The notes beneath the pieces are model-generated. The model did no database searches. It was not told the origin of the DNA and was given only the letters and a program-made list of their open reading frames with translations. Position numbers and translations under genes: made by a program. Of a stretch of DNA of 64,000 bases, positions 47,264 to 58,757 are shown piece after piece. Source of the DNA: Antedon mediterranea (taxonomy: Eukaryota; Echinodermata; Crinoidea; Comatulida; Antedonidae). The first letter of the stretch is position 1. Each line of letters opens with the position of its first letter. The stretch lies in contig NC_092672.1 of the NCBI RefSeq assembly GCF_964355755.1, forward strand, positions 17,172,501 to 17,236,500, written 5' to 3'.

Positions 47264-50008
47264 GTGAGTAACAAACAAGCCACGTCTAGGTTTATTTATC
47301 ATAAAGACCTATTATATAGGCAATTTTCCTCTCCTAATATTGAACACGGGGATAAGTTTACCCAACTGGTAGTGCCAGCTGACTATCGACGCCAGGTAAT
47401 GCGCCAAGCCCATGAAACCTTATTAGGAGGACACCAAGGGGTCAAAAAGACGACGGATAAAGTGTTGACAACTTTTTGGTGGCCTGGGTTCACTGCGGAT
47501 ATTACTCGATATTGTCGATCCTGTGACATTTGTCAGAGAACTGTACAAAAAGGTAGAGTTACGAAAGTGCCTCTAGGAAGCATGCCTTTGATCGAGGTGC
47601 CGTTTGAACGGATTGCCGTTGATATAGTTGGTCCCATTTTCCCCATGTCTAAAGGTCGTAATCGTTATATACTCACAATAATAGATTTTGCTACTCGTTA
47701 TCCCGAGGCAGTGCCTCTACCAAGTATTGAAGCTGAACGGGTTGCTGAGGCCTTGGTTGGTGTTTTCTCTAGACTTGGTATCCCGAAAGAAATGCTTACC
47801 GATAGGGGATCACAATTTACATCGGAAGTCATGAAGCAAGTTAGTAAGTTGTTGTCTATACGTCAGGTAATGACATCTCCATATCACCCAGCTTGTAATG
47901 GTTTGGTCGAACGGTTCAATGGAACACTCAAACAAATGCTGAAACGTATGTGTGCCGAAAGGCCTACTGATTGGGATCGATACATTGACCCACTACTGTT
48001 TGCTGTTAGGGAATCTTCACAAGAAAGTTTAGGTTTTTCTCCTTTTGAACTCTTATATGGCCGTACCGTCCGAGGACCCATGTCCATCCTAAGGGAATTG
48101 TGGACCGAAGAAATTGAAACACCAGAAACAAAAACCACCTACCAGTACGTTATGGATTTACGGGAACGATTACATGAAACCTGTCAGATGGCTCAGAAGA
48201 ATCTACAAAAATCAAAGGTCAGGTATAAACAATATTATGACAAAAAGAGTAAGTCCCGGGAATTTGAGGTTGGGGATAAGGTACTACTTTTACTACCCAC
48301 AGACAAAAACAAACTGTTGCTTCAATGGAAAGGTCCTTTTAAGGTTGTAAAGAAATTTGGGTATCTAGACTACCAAATTGACATTAATGGGAAATTCAAA
48401 ATATTTCACGCCAATCTCTTGAAAAGGTATTATGAGCGAACCGCAGACATTAGTGCTGCTCTGGAGGTATCCGAGCCTTCAGGTATCCTTGAATTAGCTA
48501 GCACCGCTGTTATTGAATGCGAACCTAATGAAACATTTACAAGTAACCAAAATTATCATCTATCTAATGAGAATCTTTTGCAGCTCCACCCTTTACTAGC
48601 AAAAGAAACAACAGCCGACATTCACATCAACGAAAGCCTGGATGATACCCTAAAGCATGAGGTGCACCGACTCATCGGAAACTACAAAGATGTATTGACG
48701 GATTTACCGGGGAAGACTACACTTGGGCAGCATGAAATCAAGTTGGAAACTGAGGATATAATCCGTTCCAAGCCCTATCCACTTCCACATGCGTTGCGAG
48801 GTACCATTAAGGATGAGGTAAATATGATGTTAAATCTGGGTGTAGTGGAGCCTTCAGGGGCACCGTTTGCATCACCAATAGTATTGGTAAAGAAACCGGA
48901 TGGGTCAAATCGATTCTGCGTGGACTTTCGGAAACTTAATCAGGTTACAGTTTTTGACGCCGAACCGATCCCGGACCAAGAGGAACTGTTCACAAGGTTG
49001 GCCCACGATCATTATTTTACTAAGATAGATTTAAGTAAAGGGTATTGGCAAGTTCCCATGGATGAAGCGTCAAAACCTTTAACATCCTTCCTAACACCAG
49101 ATGGTTTGTTTCAATTTAATGTCATGCCGTTCGGCTTAGTCAATGCACCAGCTACTTTCAGTCGTATCATGAGAAAATTACTCAAAGGAATGGATAATAC
49201 ACTTAATTATATTGATGACATTCTAATTCACACAGCTTCTTGGGATCAACATATGAAATGTTTGTCTGAATTGTTTGGACGTCTCCGCAGGGCCAACCTA
49301 ACTGCTCGACCGAGCAAATGTTTCATTGGTTATGAAACAATCGAGTTTCTTGGCCATGTGGTAGGGAAAGGACAGGTTCAACCTAGGGTGGAGAAGGTGC
49401 AAAGCATCCTGTCAGCCAAACAGCCAGAAACGAAGAAACAACTCCGGTCATTCCTTGGGATGACCAACTACTATAGGAAGTTCATTCCTAATTACTCTGT
49501 AATTGCTTGTCCATTAACCGACAAAACGAAGAATCGGGAACCTAACCGAATATGTTGGGAGAAGGCCCAGGAAAGTGCGTTTGTTAAACTTAAGGGAAAA
49601 TTAAATAGTACTCCAATTTTATGCCTTCCCAATTTAAACAAAGATTTTATTTTGAGAACAGATGCGTCCGAATGTGGAGTGGGAGCGGTTCTAATGCAGC
49701 AGTATGGTGACGTGAAGTTTCCCGTGGCGTACGCTAGCAAGAAACTGCTTCCTCGAGAAAAAGCATATTCAGTGATGGAAAAAGAATGTTTAGCCATTGT
49801 CTGGAGTGTACGAAAGTTTGAATCTTATTTATATGGACGAAACTTTACGTTGGAGACTGATCACCAGCCGCTTGTGTTTATGCAGCGAGCGAAATTGTCC
49901 AATGGGCGAATTATGAGATGGGCCCTGGCTCTACAACCGTACAAGTTCCGAATAGAGGCGATTAAAGGCAGTGAAAATGTAGGAGCTGATTATCTAAGTC
50001 GAGTGTAA
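47264..50008 (+). CDS. pol: Integrase-reverse transcriptase-RNase H polyprotein
   Basis: One open frame of 914 codons. Integrase: HHCC zinc finger (H50, H57, C87, C90), catalytic core D120, D180, E216 with exactly 35 residues between the last two, then a GPF module (WKGPFKVV, ~363). Reverse transcriptase follows (~500-740) with KIDLSKGYWQV, MPFGLVNAPATF and the catalytic YIDD. RNase H is last with RTDASECGVGAVL, a MEKECLAIVW segment and TDHQPLVF. The RT and RNase H are of gypsy type, yet the integrase is N-terminal. The annotated 5' end is set by the insertion; an upstream TGA lies in the same frame at 47258, so the true start was in the missing upstream part. No lesion seen inside. Confidence 0.92.
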   Translation: MSNKQATSRFIYHKDLLYRQFSSPNIEHGDKFTQLVVPADYRRQVMRQAHETLLGGHQGVKKTTDKVLTTFWWPGFTADITRYCRSCDICQRTVQKGRVTKVPLGSMPLIEVPFERIAVDIVGPIFPMSKGRNRYILTIIDFATRYPEAVPLPSIEAERVAEALVGVFSRLGIPKEMLTDRGSQFTSEVMKQVSKLLSIRQVMTSPYHPACNGLVERFNGTLKQMLKRMCAERPTDWDRYIDPLLFAVRESSQESLGFSPFELLYGRTVRGPMSILRELWTEEIETPETKTTYQYVMDLRERLHETCQMAQKNLQKSKVRYKQYYDKKSKSREFEVGDKVLLLLPTDKNKLLLQWKGPFKVVKKFGYLDYQIDINGKFKIFHANLLKRYYERTADISAALEVSEPSGILELASTAVIECEPNETFTSNQNYHLSNENLLQLHPLLAKETTADIHINESLDDTLKHEVHRLIGNYKDVLTDLPGKTTLGQHEIKLETEDIIRSKPYPLPHALRGTIKDEVNMMLNLGVVEPSGAPFASPIVLVKKPDGSNRFCVDFRKLNQVTVFDAEPIPDQEELFTRLAHDHYFTKIDLSKGYWQVPMDEASKPLTSFLTPDGLFQFNVMPFGLVNAPATFSRIMRKLLKGMDNTLNYIDDILIHTASWDQHMKCLSELFGRLRRANLTARPSKCFIGYETIEFLGHVVGKGQVQPRVEKVQSILSAKQPETKKQLRSFLGMTNYYRKFIPNYSVIACPLTDKTKNREPNRICWEKAQESAFVKLKGKLNSTPILCLPNLNKDFILRTDASECGVGAVLMQQYGDVKFPVAYASKKLLPREKAYSVMEKECLAIVWSVRKFESYLYGRNFTLETDHQPLVFMQRAKLSNGRIMRWALALQPYKFRIEAIKGSENVGADYLSRV

Positions 50009-50044
50009 ATATATTTAGAGAAAATGTTGGTACATATTTCTTTT

Positions 50045-50057
50045 AGAGGGGAGTAAA
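50045..50057 (+). promoter_or_regulatory. Polypurine tract
   Basis: AGAGGGGAGTAAA directly before the TGTCACA start of the 3' LTR, the expected plus-strand primer site. The pol stop codon is about 37 bases upstream. Confidence 0.85.
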
Positions 50058-51340
50058 TGTCACAAGTGACATAAGTTTCGTATTTATTGTGCAAGTTATT
50101 CTTACTTTTCCTTTTGTTTTCATTATTTGAACCTTTCTTTTGTTTTAGGAAACTATTGTTTGAAGCCAGTGGAGCAGAGTGTTAGTGTGCAGAGAAGGAG
50201 TGTGTGGAGGTTGCTGATTGGAGGAGAGGTGTAAGAGTTGAGTTGGTGTGTGAGTTGCTGATTGGTTGAGAAGGATAAGGTGGTGGTATGTGGGCAATTG
50301 AGGGAAGTTTGAGAAGGGGATGAAAATTGAGAGGAGACAGAGAAGGAGGGTTATGTTATGTTGAAGCAGAAAGGAAGTAAAGTGGTATATATGAAGTTAA
50401 TAAATTGTGGGTTGGAAAGGAGTATGGTGATATAGAGCTGAAGCGGAAAGGAAATAAGGTGATCTACATGAAGTTAGTAACTTGTGAGTTGGAAATAATT
50501 ATGGTGATATAGAGCTGAAGCAGAAACGAAATAAGGTGATATACATGAAGTTAATAAATTGTGAGTTGGAAATAATTATGGTGATCTAGAGCTGGAGCAG
50601 AAATGAAATAAAGTGAGATACATGAAGTTAATAAATCGAATAATAACTGTTGGAAGTAGCAGAATTAATTGCTTTTAAAGAAAGCTTTTGTTGAAAGTAT
50701 CGAAGACTGACTTTATTGATACTGATATTATGTTACGTGGAAAAGGAGAAAGAAATAATTGATCGGGGAGCGGATTGCAGTGCAGAAGGACCTCAAGAAA
50801 CATTTTTAACTTTATATTTCATTTATGTATATGTCAGAAGATAGTTGCAGGTTGAGAAAAAGTATAATTGGGAATACAAGCAGAACGGGAGCAGAGGAGT
50901 TGTTTAGTTGCGGAATCGTTTTAACTTTTATCTTTCGAATTTGTTTTGTGTCAGCGTAGGAGAAAAGGCAAGAAGGAACGATATTGTGGACATTTATTAT
51001 TGTATTATTCATCTTGTGATATTATTGTATTTGGAAGGGGGGTTTCTGGGATTTATATCTGACAATAAGAAGATTGTCGATATTTTGTCTGGAAGGATTG
51101 GGAATTTGGGAAAGTGTATAAATTGTGTGGGAATAGGGATACTGTATCATTGGTTGAGAATTGCTTGGGTTTTTTTGTAGGTTTTTTTTAGGTGGGGTTT
51201 GGATTATAGAAGGAAGAATTGTTTGTCAAAGATTATTATTAAATTTACTTTTTACATTTATATGTGTACATTTGTGGCTATTTACCGTTGTTTACCGGTG
51301 GTTACCAGATATTACATGTCCGAAAGAGCCGTAATTGCGG
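50058..51340 (+). repeat. 3' LTR, lacking its last 10 bases
   Basis: Matches 41730-43009 with about seven substitutions and a 3-bp indel, then stops at TAATTGCGG. The final CTGTGTGACA of the 5' LTR is absent and satellite follows at once. The four ~78-bp internal repeats are present (about 50360-50640). Confidence 0.9.
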
Positions 51341-53932
51341 GAAAGAGATAGATCAGCGAGAGAGAGATAGATCAGTGAGAGAAAGATATATAGATCAGCG
51401 TAAGAGAGATTTATAGATCAGCGAGAGAGAGATAGATAGATCAGCGAGAGAGAGATAGATCAGCGACAGAGAGATAGATAGATCAGCGATAGAGAGATAG
51501 ATCAGCGAGAGAGATAGATCAGCGAGAGAGAGATAGATCAGCGAGAGAGAGAGATAGATCAGCGAGAGAGGGATAGATCAGCGAGAGAGAGAGATAGATC
51601 AGCGAGAGAGAGATAGATCAGCGAAAGAGAGAGATAGATCAGCGACAGAGATAGATCAGCGAGAGAGAGATAGATCAGCGAGAGAGAGATAGATCAGCGA
51701 GAGAGAGAGATAGATCAGGGAGAGAGAGATAGATCAGCGAGAGTGACATAGATCAGCGAGAGAGAGATAGATCAGCGAGAGAGGGATAGATCAGCGAGAG
51801 AGAGAGATAGATCAGCGAGAGAGAGATAGATCAGCGAGAGAGAGATAGATCAGCGAGAGAGAGATAGATCAGCAAGAGAGAGAGAGATAGATCAGCGAGA
51901 GAGAGATAGATCAGCGAGAGAGAGATAGATCAGCGAGAGAGAGATAGATCAGCGAGAGAGAGAGATAGGTCAGCGAGAGAGAGAAAGATCAGCGAGAGAG
52001 AGATATATTAGCGAGAGAGAGAGATAGATAGATCAGCGAGAGAGAGATAGATAGATCAGCGAGAGAGAGATAGATAGATCAGCGATAGAGAGATAGATCA
52101 GCGAGAGAGAGAGATAGATCAGCGAGAGAGAGATACATCAGCGAGAGTGAGATAAATCAGCGAGAGTGAGATAGATCAGCGAGAGAGAGATAGATCAGCA
52201 AGACAGATAGATCAGCGAGAGAGAGAGATAGATCAGCGAGAGAAAGATAGATCAGCGAGAAAGAGAGATAGATCAGCGACAGAGAGATAGATAGATCAGA
52301 GACAGAGAGATATATCAGTGACAGATAGATAGATAGATCAGCGAGAGAGAGATAGATCAGCGAGAGAGAGAGAGATAGATCAGCGAGAGAGATAGATCAG
52401 CGGGAGAGAGAGAGATAGATCAGCGAGAGAGAGATAGATCAGCGAGAGAGAGAGATAGATCAGCGAGAGAGAGATAGATCAGCGAGAGAGAGATAGATCA
52501 GCGAGAGAGATAGATCAGCGAGAGAGAGATAGATAGATCAGCGAGAGAGAGATAGATAGATCAGCGATAGAGAGATAGATCAGCGAGAGAGAGATAGATC
52601 AGCGAGAGAGAGATAGATCAGCGAGAGAGATAGATCAGCGAGAGATAGAGATATATCAGCGATAGAGAGATAGATAGATCAGCAAGAGAGAGATAGATCA
52701 GCGAGAGAGAGATAGATCAGCGAGAGAGAGATAGATCAGCGAGAGAGAGAGAGATATATCAGTGAGAGAGAGATAGATCAGCGAGAGAGAGAGATAGATC
52801 AGAGAGAGAGAGATAGATCAGCGAGAGAGAGATAGATCAGCGAGAGAGAGATAGATCAGCGAGAGAGAGATAGATCAGCGAGAGAGATAGATAGATCAGC
52901 GAGAGAGAGATAGATCAGCGAGAGAGAGATAGATCAGCGAGAGAAAGATAGATCAGCGAAAGAGAGAGATAGATCAGCGAGAGAGATAGATCAGCGGGAG
53001 AGAGAGAGATAGATCAGCGAGAGAGAGATAGATCAGCGAGAGAGAGAGATAGATCAGCGAGAGAGAGATAGATCAGCGAGAGAGAGATAGATCAGCGAGA
53101 GAGAGAGAGAGATAGATCAGCGAGAGAGAGAGATAGATCAGCGAGAGAGAGATAGATCAGCGAGAGAGAAGATCAGCGAGAGAGAGATAGATCAGCGAGA
53201 GAGAGATGGATCAGCGAGAGAGAGATAGATCAGCGAGAGAGAGATAGATCAGCGAGAGAGATAGATCAGCGAGAGAGAGGTAGATCAGCGAGAGAGAGAT
53301 AGATCAGCGCGAGAGAGATAGATCAGCGAGAGAGAGAGATAGATCAGTGAGAGAGAGAGATAGATCAGCGAGAGAGAAATAGATCAGCGGGAGAGAGATA
53401 GATAGATCAGCGAGAGAGAGAGAGATAGATCAGCGAGAGAGAGAGAGATAGATCAGCGAGAGAGAGAGAGAAAGAGAGAGAGAGATATTTCAGCGAGAGA
53501 GAGAGATAGATCAGCGAGAGAGAGATAGATCAGCGAGAGAGAGATAGATCAGCCAAAGAGAGATAGATCAGCAAAAGAGAGATAGATAAGCGAGAGAGAG
53601 AGATAGATCAGCGAGAGAGAGATAGATCAGCGAGAGTGAGATAGATCAGCGAGAGAGAGATAGATCAGCGAGAGAGAGATAGATCAGCGAGAGAGGGATA
53701 AATCAGCGAGAGAGAGAGATAGATCAGGCGACCGAGAGAGAGATAGATCAGTGAGAGAGAGATAGATCTGGAAGAGAGAGAGATATATCAGCGAGAGAGA
53801 GAGATAGATCAGCGAGAGAGAGATAGATCAGCTAGAGAGAGAGATAGATCAGCGAGAGAGAGATAGATCAGCGAGAGAGAGATAGATCAGCAAGAGAGAG
53901 ATAGATCAGCGAGAGAGAGAGAGAGATAGATC

Positions 53933-53963
<31 letters not shown>

Positions 53964-54561
53964 TCAGCGAGAGAGAGAGAGAGAGAGAGATAGATCAGCG
54001 AGAGAGAGATAGATCAGCGAGAGAGAGAGAGAGATCAGCGAGAGAGAGATAGATCAGCGAGAGAGAGAGAGATCAGCGAGAGAGAGATAGATCATTGAGA
54101 GAGAGATAGATCGGCGAAAGAGGGATAGATCAGCGAGGGAGAGATAGATCAGCGAGAGAGAAATAGATAGATCAGCGAGAGAGAGATAGATAGATCAGCG
54201 AGAGAGAGATAGATCAGCGAGAGAGAGAGATAGATCAGCGAGAGAGAGATAGATCAGCGAGAGAGAAGATCAGCGAGAGAGAGATAGATCAGCGAGAGAG
54301 AGATGGATCAGCGAGAGAGAGATAGATCAGCGAGAGAGAGATAGATCAGCGAGAGAGATAGATCAGCGAGAGAGAGGTAGATCAGCGAGAGAGAGATAGA
54401 TCAGCGCGAGAGAGATAGATCAGCGAGAGAGAGAGATAGATCAGTGAGAGAGAGAGATAGATCAGCGAGAGAGAAATAGATCAGCGAGAGAGAGATAGAT
54501 AGATAGATCAGCGAAAGAGAGAGAGAGAGATAGATCAGCGAGAGAGAGAGAGAGAGATAGA

Positions 54562-54592
<31 letters not shown>

Positions 54593-54747
54593 TATTTCAG
54601 CGAGAGAGAGAGATAGATCAGCGAGAGAGAGATAGATCAGCGAGAGAGAGATAGATCAGCCAGAGAGAGATAGATCAGCGAAAGAGAGATAGATAAGCGA
54701 GAGAGAGAGATAGATCAGCGAGAGAGAGATAGATCAGCGAGAGAGTG
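51341..54747 (+). repeat. GATA/GAGA satellite, second block
   Basis: Same monomers as 27956-41729. The first 481 bp (51341-51821) repeat 41249-41729 with about four substitutions and no length change, including the rare GCGTAAGAGAGATTTATAG variant. A 1.1-kb duplication is also visible (GATATTTCAG at 53484 and 54591). Confidence 0.93.
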
Positions 54748-54796
54748 ATTACTTACTTACAGCAATGCTGGGTCCGGAGTCGAGGCTAGGCTATGC

Positions 54797-57760
54797 CTAT
54801 AAGCTCCTCTTGATAATTACATCAACTCTTAAATATGGCGCAAATTTAAGCGGGTGGTTGGACCATGCCCGTTCAAGCCCGGACTTAAATTGATTGGTTG
54901 ATCTTGAAGCTACTACATCCTCCGATAACGAATTCCATAATATAATAGCTTTTCGACCAAATGAGTCCCTCATCCAATTTGTGCGTGAGAACTTAAATTT
55001 TAATTTAAAAGAATGACCACGTGTTCTAACATCTTCATCACGTTCAAAAAAAGAATCAGCAGAAATACTATCCACTCCATGTAACATTTTAAAAATCTGT
55101 ATCAAATGAGCTCTTTGCCTTCTGTATGCGAGAGTAGGTAGGCTGAGAATTTTCAGCCTTTCTGAATAAGGTAAATGACGAATTGAAAATATAAGCTTGG
55201 TGGCACGTTCTTGGACTTTTTCCAATAGGTCTTCCTCCTTACAATGTAGCGAGTTAAAAACAACGTTGCAGTATTCCAAGGTCGGACGAATAATAGCTTT
55301 ATATAAACGAAGAAACCCATCCATATTTAAAAACTTGAAAGCCCGATATACCATGCCCAACTTCCGATTTGCTCTCATTGCTACATCTGCCACATGTACA
55401 TTAAAAACAAGTTTAGAGTCAATAGTAACACCGAGGTCTTTTTCATGATCAACTTCATTCAATAAGAAACCACGCATGGCATACAGATGTTTGTTGTTTT
55501 TCTTCCCAAAGTGCATTACTTTGCACTTACCCTCGTTAAAAGGTAATTGCCATTTGTCAGACCAGTCACATGCTTTCTCTAAATCTTCTTGTAGAACTTG
55601 AGCATCATTCACAGTGTTAACTACTCTATACAATTTAGTATCATCTGCAAACATACGTACAGAGGAAGAAATAACAGAAGGTAAATCATTTATAAACATA
55701 ATGAAAAGAACAGGTCCAACGACGCTTCCTTGCGGGATACCACTACGAACATCAGCCCAATCTGAAACACATCCATTGACACTAACCCGTTGTTGTCTAT
55801 CGTTAAGAAATTCTTGAAACCAGTTTTAGAAGTTTACCTCAAATACCCAATGCACTCATTTTCAGAAGGAGTCTATGATGAGGCACACTATCGAAAGCCT
55901 TCTTGTAGTCAAGGTAGATACAATCAAAACAATCCTGATTATCAAAATAAGAAAACCAGTTTTCAAGAACATCAAGTAATTGTAAAGCACAGGAACGACC
56001 TTGCCGGAAACCAAATTGCTCATAACAAATAAGTGAGTGATGTTCAAGAAAGTCCAATAATTCCTTCCTGATAATTCTCTCCATAATTTTACCAACTACT
56101 GAAGTTAAACTCACAGGTCTATAGTCTAGTTGCTTGGGTCAGACTTCACTCCTTTTTTAAAAATCGGTACCACTGTAGCCCGTTTCCAACTATTAGGGAC
56201 GGCTTCTTCTTGAAACAATTTCGTAAAAATAATATGTAGGGGGTAGCAAATGATATCCTTTAGTTCGACTAAGATGCGTGGGTGAATACCATCAGGTCCA
56301 GCTGTTTTAGTAATATTCAACGTTGATAAAATATTTAAGATTTCGTCACAAGGAAAGTCAACTTGAGATAAAAAAAATCCTCTGAAATGTCATCAACAGC
56401 CGGTACATTCGAAAAATTTTCATCGACAAATACACTACTAAAAAACGTGTTTAGCAACTCAGCCTTATCCTTGTCATCAGACACATGCCTTCCATTACTA
56501 TCAGTTAAGTTGGGTATACCAGACTTTATATTGATCTGAGAACTGAGATACCTCCAAAAAGACTTTTCAATAGATTTGATCTCAATTGCTATTTTATTTT
56601 CGAAGTCAGATTTACTACATCGAATCAGATCTACTGTTTGATTTCTTACTTGGACAAACTTCGACCATTTTGCTGACACACATACTTTTTGTTTTCTCTT
56701 TGCCTTTACATACTGTTTCCAACATTTATTCTTTTTGGCAATCTGCTTTTCAATTTTTTTGTTCATCCAAAGGGGGTTTTCTTCCGTGGCAAACCTTCCT
56801 CATCGGGATACACTCATCAATATTCTTCGCAAGTATATGCTCGAATTCGTCCCACGATTGAATACCTGATTTGTCATTGAAAACCACATCCCAATCTACC
56901 AAACCAATTTTCTTGCGCAGCAAATCATAGTTACCATGCCTGTAACTTCGAATATTTGGTTCAATTCTGTCATCTCTTACAAGATCCAATGAAAATTGTA
57001 ACATCATATGGTCGCTTTTACCCAGTGGTGGAGACTGCATAATGCCATTTATAGTATTCTCTTTGTCTGTAAAAACCAGATCCAAAACATTGGGTGTTTC
57101 GCCTTCTCTGTATCTAGTAGGTTCCATAACGTGTTGAATTAAAAATAGATCGTTGATGGTGTCAAAGAAACTTCTGCTGGAATCTCCATCTTCCGAAGAC
57201 ACACAATTGAATTCCCAGTTAATACTTTTATAGTTAAAATCACCGACAACGATTAAATCAGAAAAAGATGATTTATATACTTCACGGAACAATGAGTTCA
57301 GCTTGATATTATTATCCATACTACAAGTCGGGCTAGGGTAAACACAACCTAATAAAAGATCCGTTTTTACTTCTTTTACTCTAACCCAAACTGACTCTAC
57401 AAACTTATTCTTCTTAAAGAAAATTTGGGAAACTGAAATTCCATTTCTGACATAAATTAAAACACCACGACCAGAAGTAAAATCCTCATTCGAAAAAAAT
57501 GCTTGGTAACCTTGGACACGAAATTCATTTATCAGTGGCGGGTACAAACAATGCTTTGGTAAAATCTCTGTCAATGCAATAAAATCAACTTTTTCTGAAA
57601 CCAAACGGGAAAGTAACTCTGACTTCTTATTTAGAAAACCATCACAATTTGAGTACCAAAAGTTAAATTTCTGATTGGAAAACGTACTTTCTTTTAAATT
57701 AGAGAACTTTCTGTTTTTATTTTCTTTATTGGGAACGAAAAAGCTTCTCAATCTTCCCAC
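54797..57760 (-). pseudogene. ORF2: AP-type endonuclease and reverse transcriptase, multiply broken
   Basis: Begins at 57760 and overlaps the end of ORF1 by 35 bases. Endonuclease domain (57760-56770) shows NFWYSNCDGFLNKKSEL, DFIALTEILP and VVGDFNYKSINWE. RT motifs follow: NITKTAGPDGIHPRILVEL, VPIFKKG, GFRQGRSC, YLDYKKAFDSVPHHRL, GIPQGSVVGP and MFADDTKLYR, and the frame ends at 54797. Lesions: a frameshift near 56770, a one-base loss in a T-run near 56380, a 5-bp insertion near 56130, a TGA near 55840 and a one-base gain just after it. The last stretch (about 55828-54797) is open. Motif style fits the CR1/L2-like group; exact clade not determined. Confidence 0.85.
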
Positions 57761-58580
57761 TTCGGATAACTATGTCTTTCTCACCTGCATCTAATCGCGT
57801 TTTTAATTCACCTTTTACCTTAGTGAATGCTTCTCTTTCTTTCATGGTTCTATCATTACTAACAGCAAAACCCTTTTGAATTGCTAAAGAAAAAACTTGA
57901 CGTTTAATAGACTCCTTTCTGAAAACTAATTTCAAAGGCCTCTTAATATCCTTCTCAGCTTTTCCAACACGATAGATAACTTTCATTTCGGCGTCGATAT
58001 CAACTGAACCGTTACAAAAAGAACGGATAACAGATAAGTCATGTTGTTTGCGGATCATGGGATCACTACTTGTATTTTCCTCAATATTATATAACATTAG
58101 GTTACACCTTCTTCTTTCCTTCTCAGCTTCATCTTCAAATCTCTCATTTATTGCTGTTAACAAATCAATCTTATCAGTTGAATCCTCAGCCTTGAGATCA
58201 GCAATATCACTTGAATTTCGTGTGATAGTTTCATCTATACGTTTTATGTCTTTGAGAATATTTTCTTGTGTTTTACCGATCGTCGACAACGCTTTCAAAA
58301 AACCACAAGCAGACTTATTACAGGTACGACAATACCAATGAAGGCCCTGTTCACCAGATGAAATAACATCAAATAAAGACTTTCCTACGTCTTGACATGA
58401 ACAATGAAAACAAAACCCACACATGCCACACGTTACTGATTGATTATCAACAGCTTTACTACAACTACCACATAGGCCTAGATGAGGTATCGAATCATCC
58501 CCCGCTGGGGTTAACGCCGACCTAAGCTTACGAGCTGTCTTAGGCCTACCACCACCTCCAATATAGCCTCCACTAGCCAT
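57726..58580 (-). CDS. ORF1 of CR1-like element: PHD finger plus RRM-like protein
   Basis: 284 aa and uninterrupted. A C4HC3 PHD-type finger is visible at residues 37-87 (C37, C40, C51, C54, H59, C62, C84, C87). A coiled coil spans ~100-160. Then comes an RNA-binding-like domain starting RRRCNLMLYNIEEN with a VIYRVGK strand and RPLKLVF. Such ORF1 proteins bind element RNA in the ribonucleoprotein; the PHD finger could direct the particle to modified chromatin, which is inference. It remains open although ORF2 is broken. Confidence 0.85.
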   Translation of the reverse strand: MASGGYIGGGGRPKTARKLRSALTPAGDDSIPHLGLCGSCSKAVDNQSVTCGMCGFCFHCSCQDVGKSLFDVISSGEQGLHWYCRTCNKSACGFLKALSTIGKTQENILKDIKRIDETITRNSSDIADLKAEDSTDKIDLLTAINERFEDEAEKERRRCNLMLYNIEENTSSDPMIRKQHDLSVIRSFCNGSVDIDAEMKVIYRVGKAEKDIKRPLKLVFRKESIKRQVFSLAIQKGFAVSNDRTMKEREAFTKVKGELKTRLDAGEKDIVIRSGKIEKLFRSQ

Positions 58581-58757
58581 CCATAAAAATCACAACAATC
58601 CTTGAACAAAAAGGCTTATTTTCTAAATAATACTAAAGAGCAAATAGCGTTATGTTTTTTAAATACTTGCGATCGAAAATTGTAAAAATAATGATAGTAA
58701 AAAGATCTCTAGACTACGAAATCACAAACACGACCACCCACCGCTAGTGCGCCCTCT

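Larger units (their letters stand above)
41730..51340 (+). mobile_element. Gmr1-like Ty3/gypsy LTR retrotransposon (Gag-PR-IN-RT-RH)
   Basis: Parts in order: 5' LTR (41730-43019), tRNA-Pro-type PBS, gag-protease reading frame, a nested insertion, a single ORF with integrase before reverse transcriptase and RNase H, polypurine tract, 3' LTR (50058-51340). Integrase upstream of RT in an element with gypsy-type RT defines the Gmr1-like group of deuterostomes. The LTRs differ at about seven positions plus one 3-bp indel over ~1.28 kb, so the insertion is young. It is not functional as it stands: gag has a stop, an insertion splits gag-pro from pol, and the 3' LTR lacks its last 10 bases. No target duplication is found. 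Confidence 0.9.
54748..58757 (-). mobile_element. CR1-like non-LTR retrotransposon, full length but inactive
   Basis: About 4.0 kb on the minus strand inserted in satellite. The 5' end (58757) reads AGAGGGCGCACTAGCGGTGG, followed by ORF1 (PHD finger) and ORF2 (endonuclease, RT). The 3' end is a short (TAAG)n tail, GTAAGTAAGTAA, at about 54749-54761 instead of poly-A. Both ends appear complete. Target duplication cannot be judged because CAGCGAGAGA occurs on both sides but also everywhere in the satellite. Confidence 0.87.
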
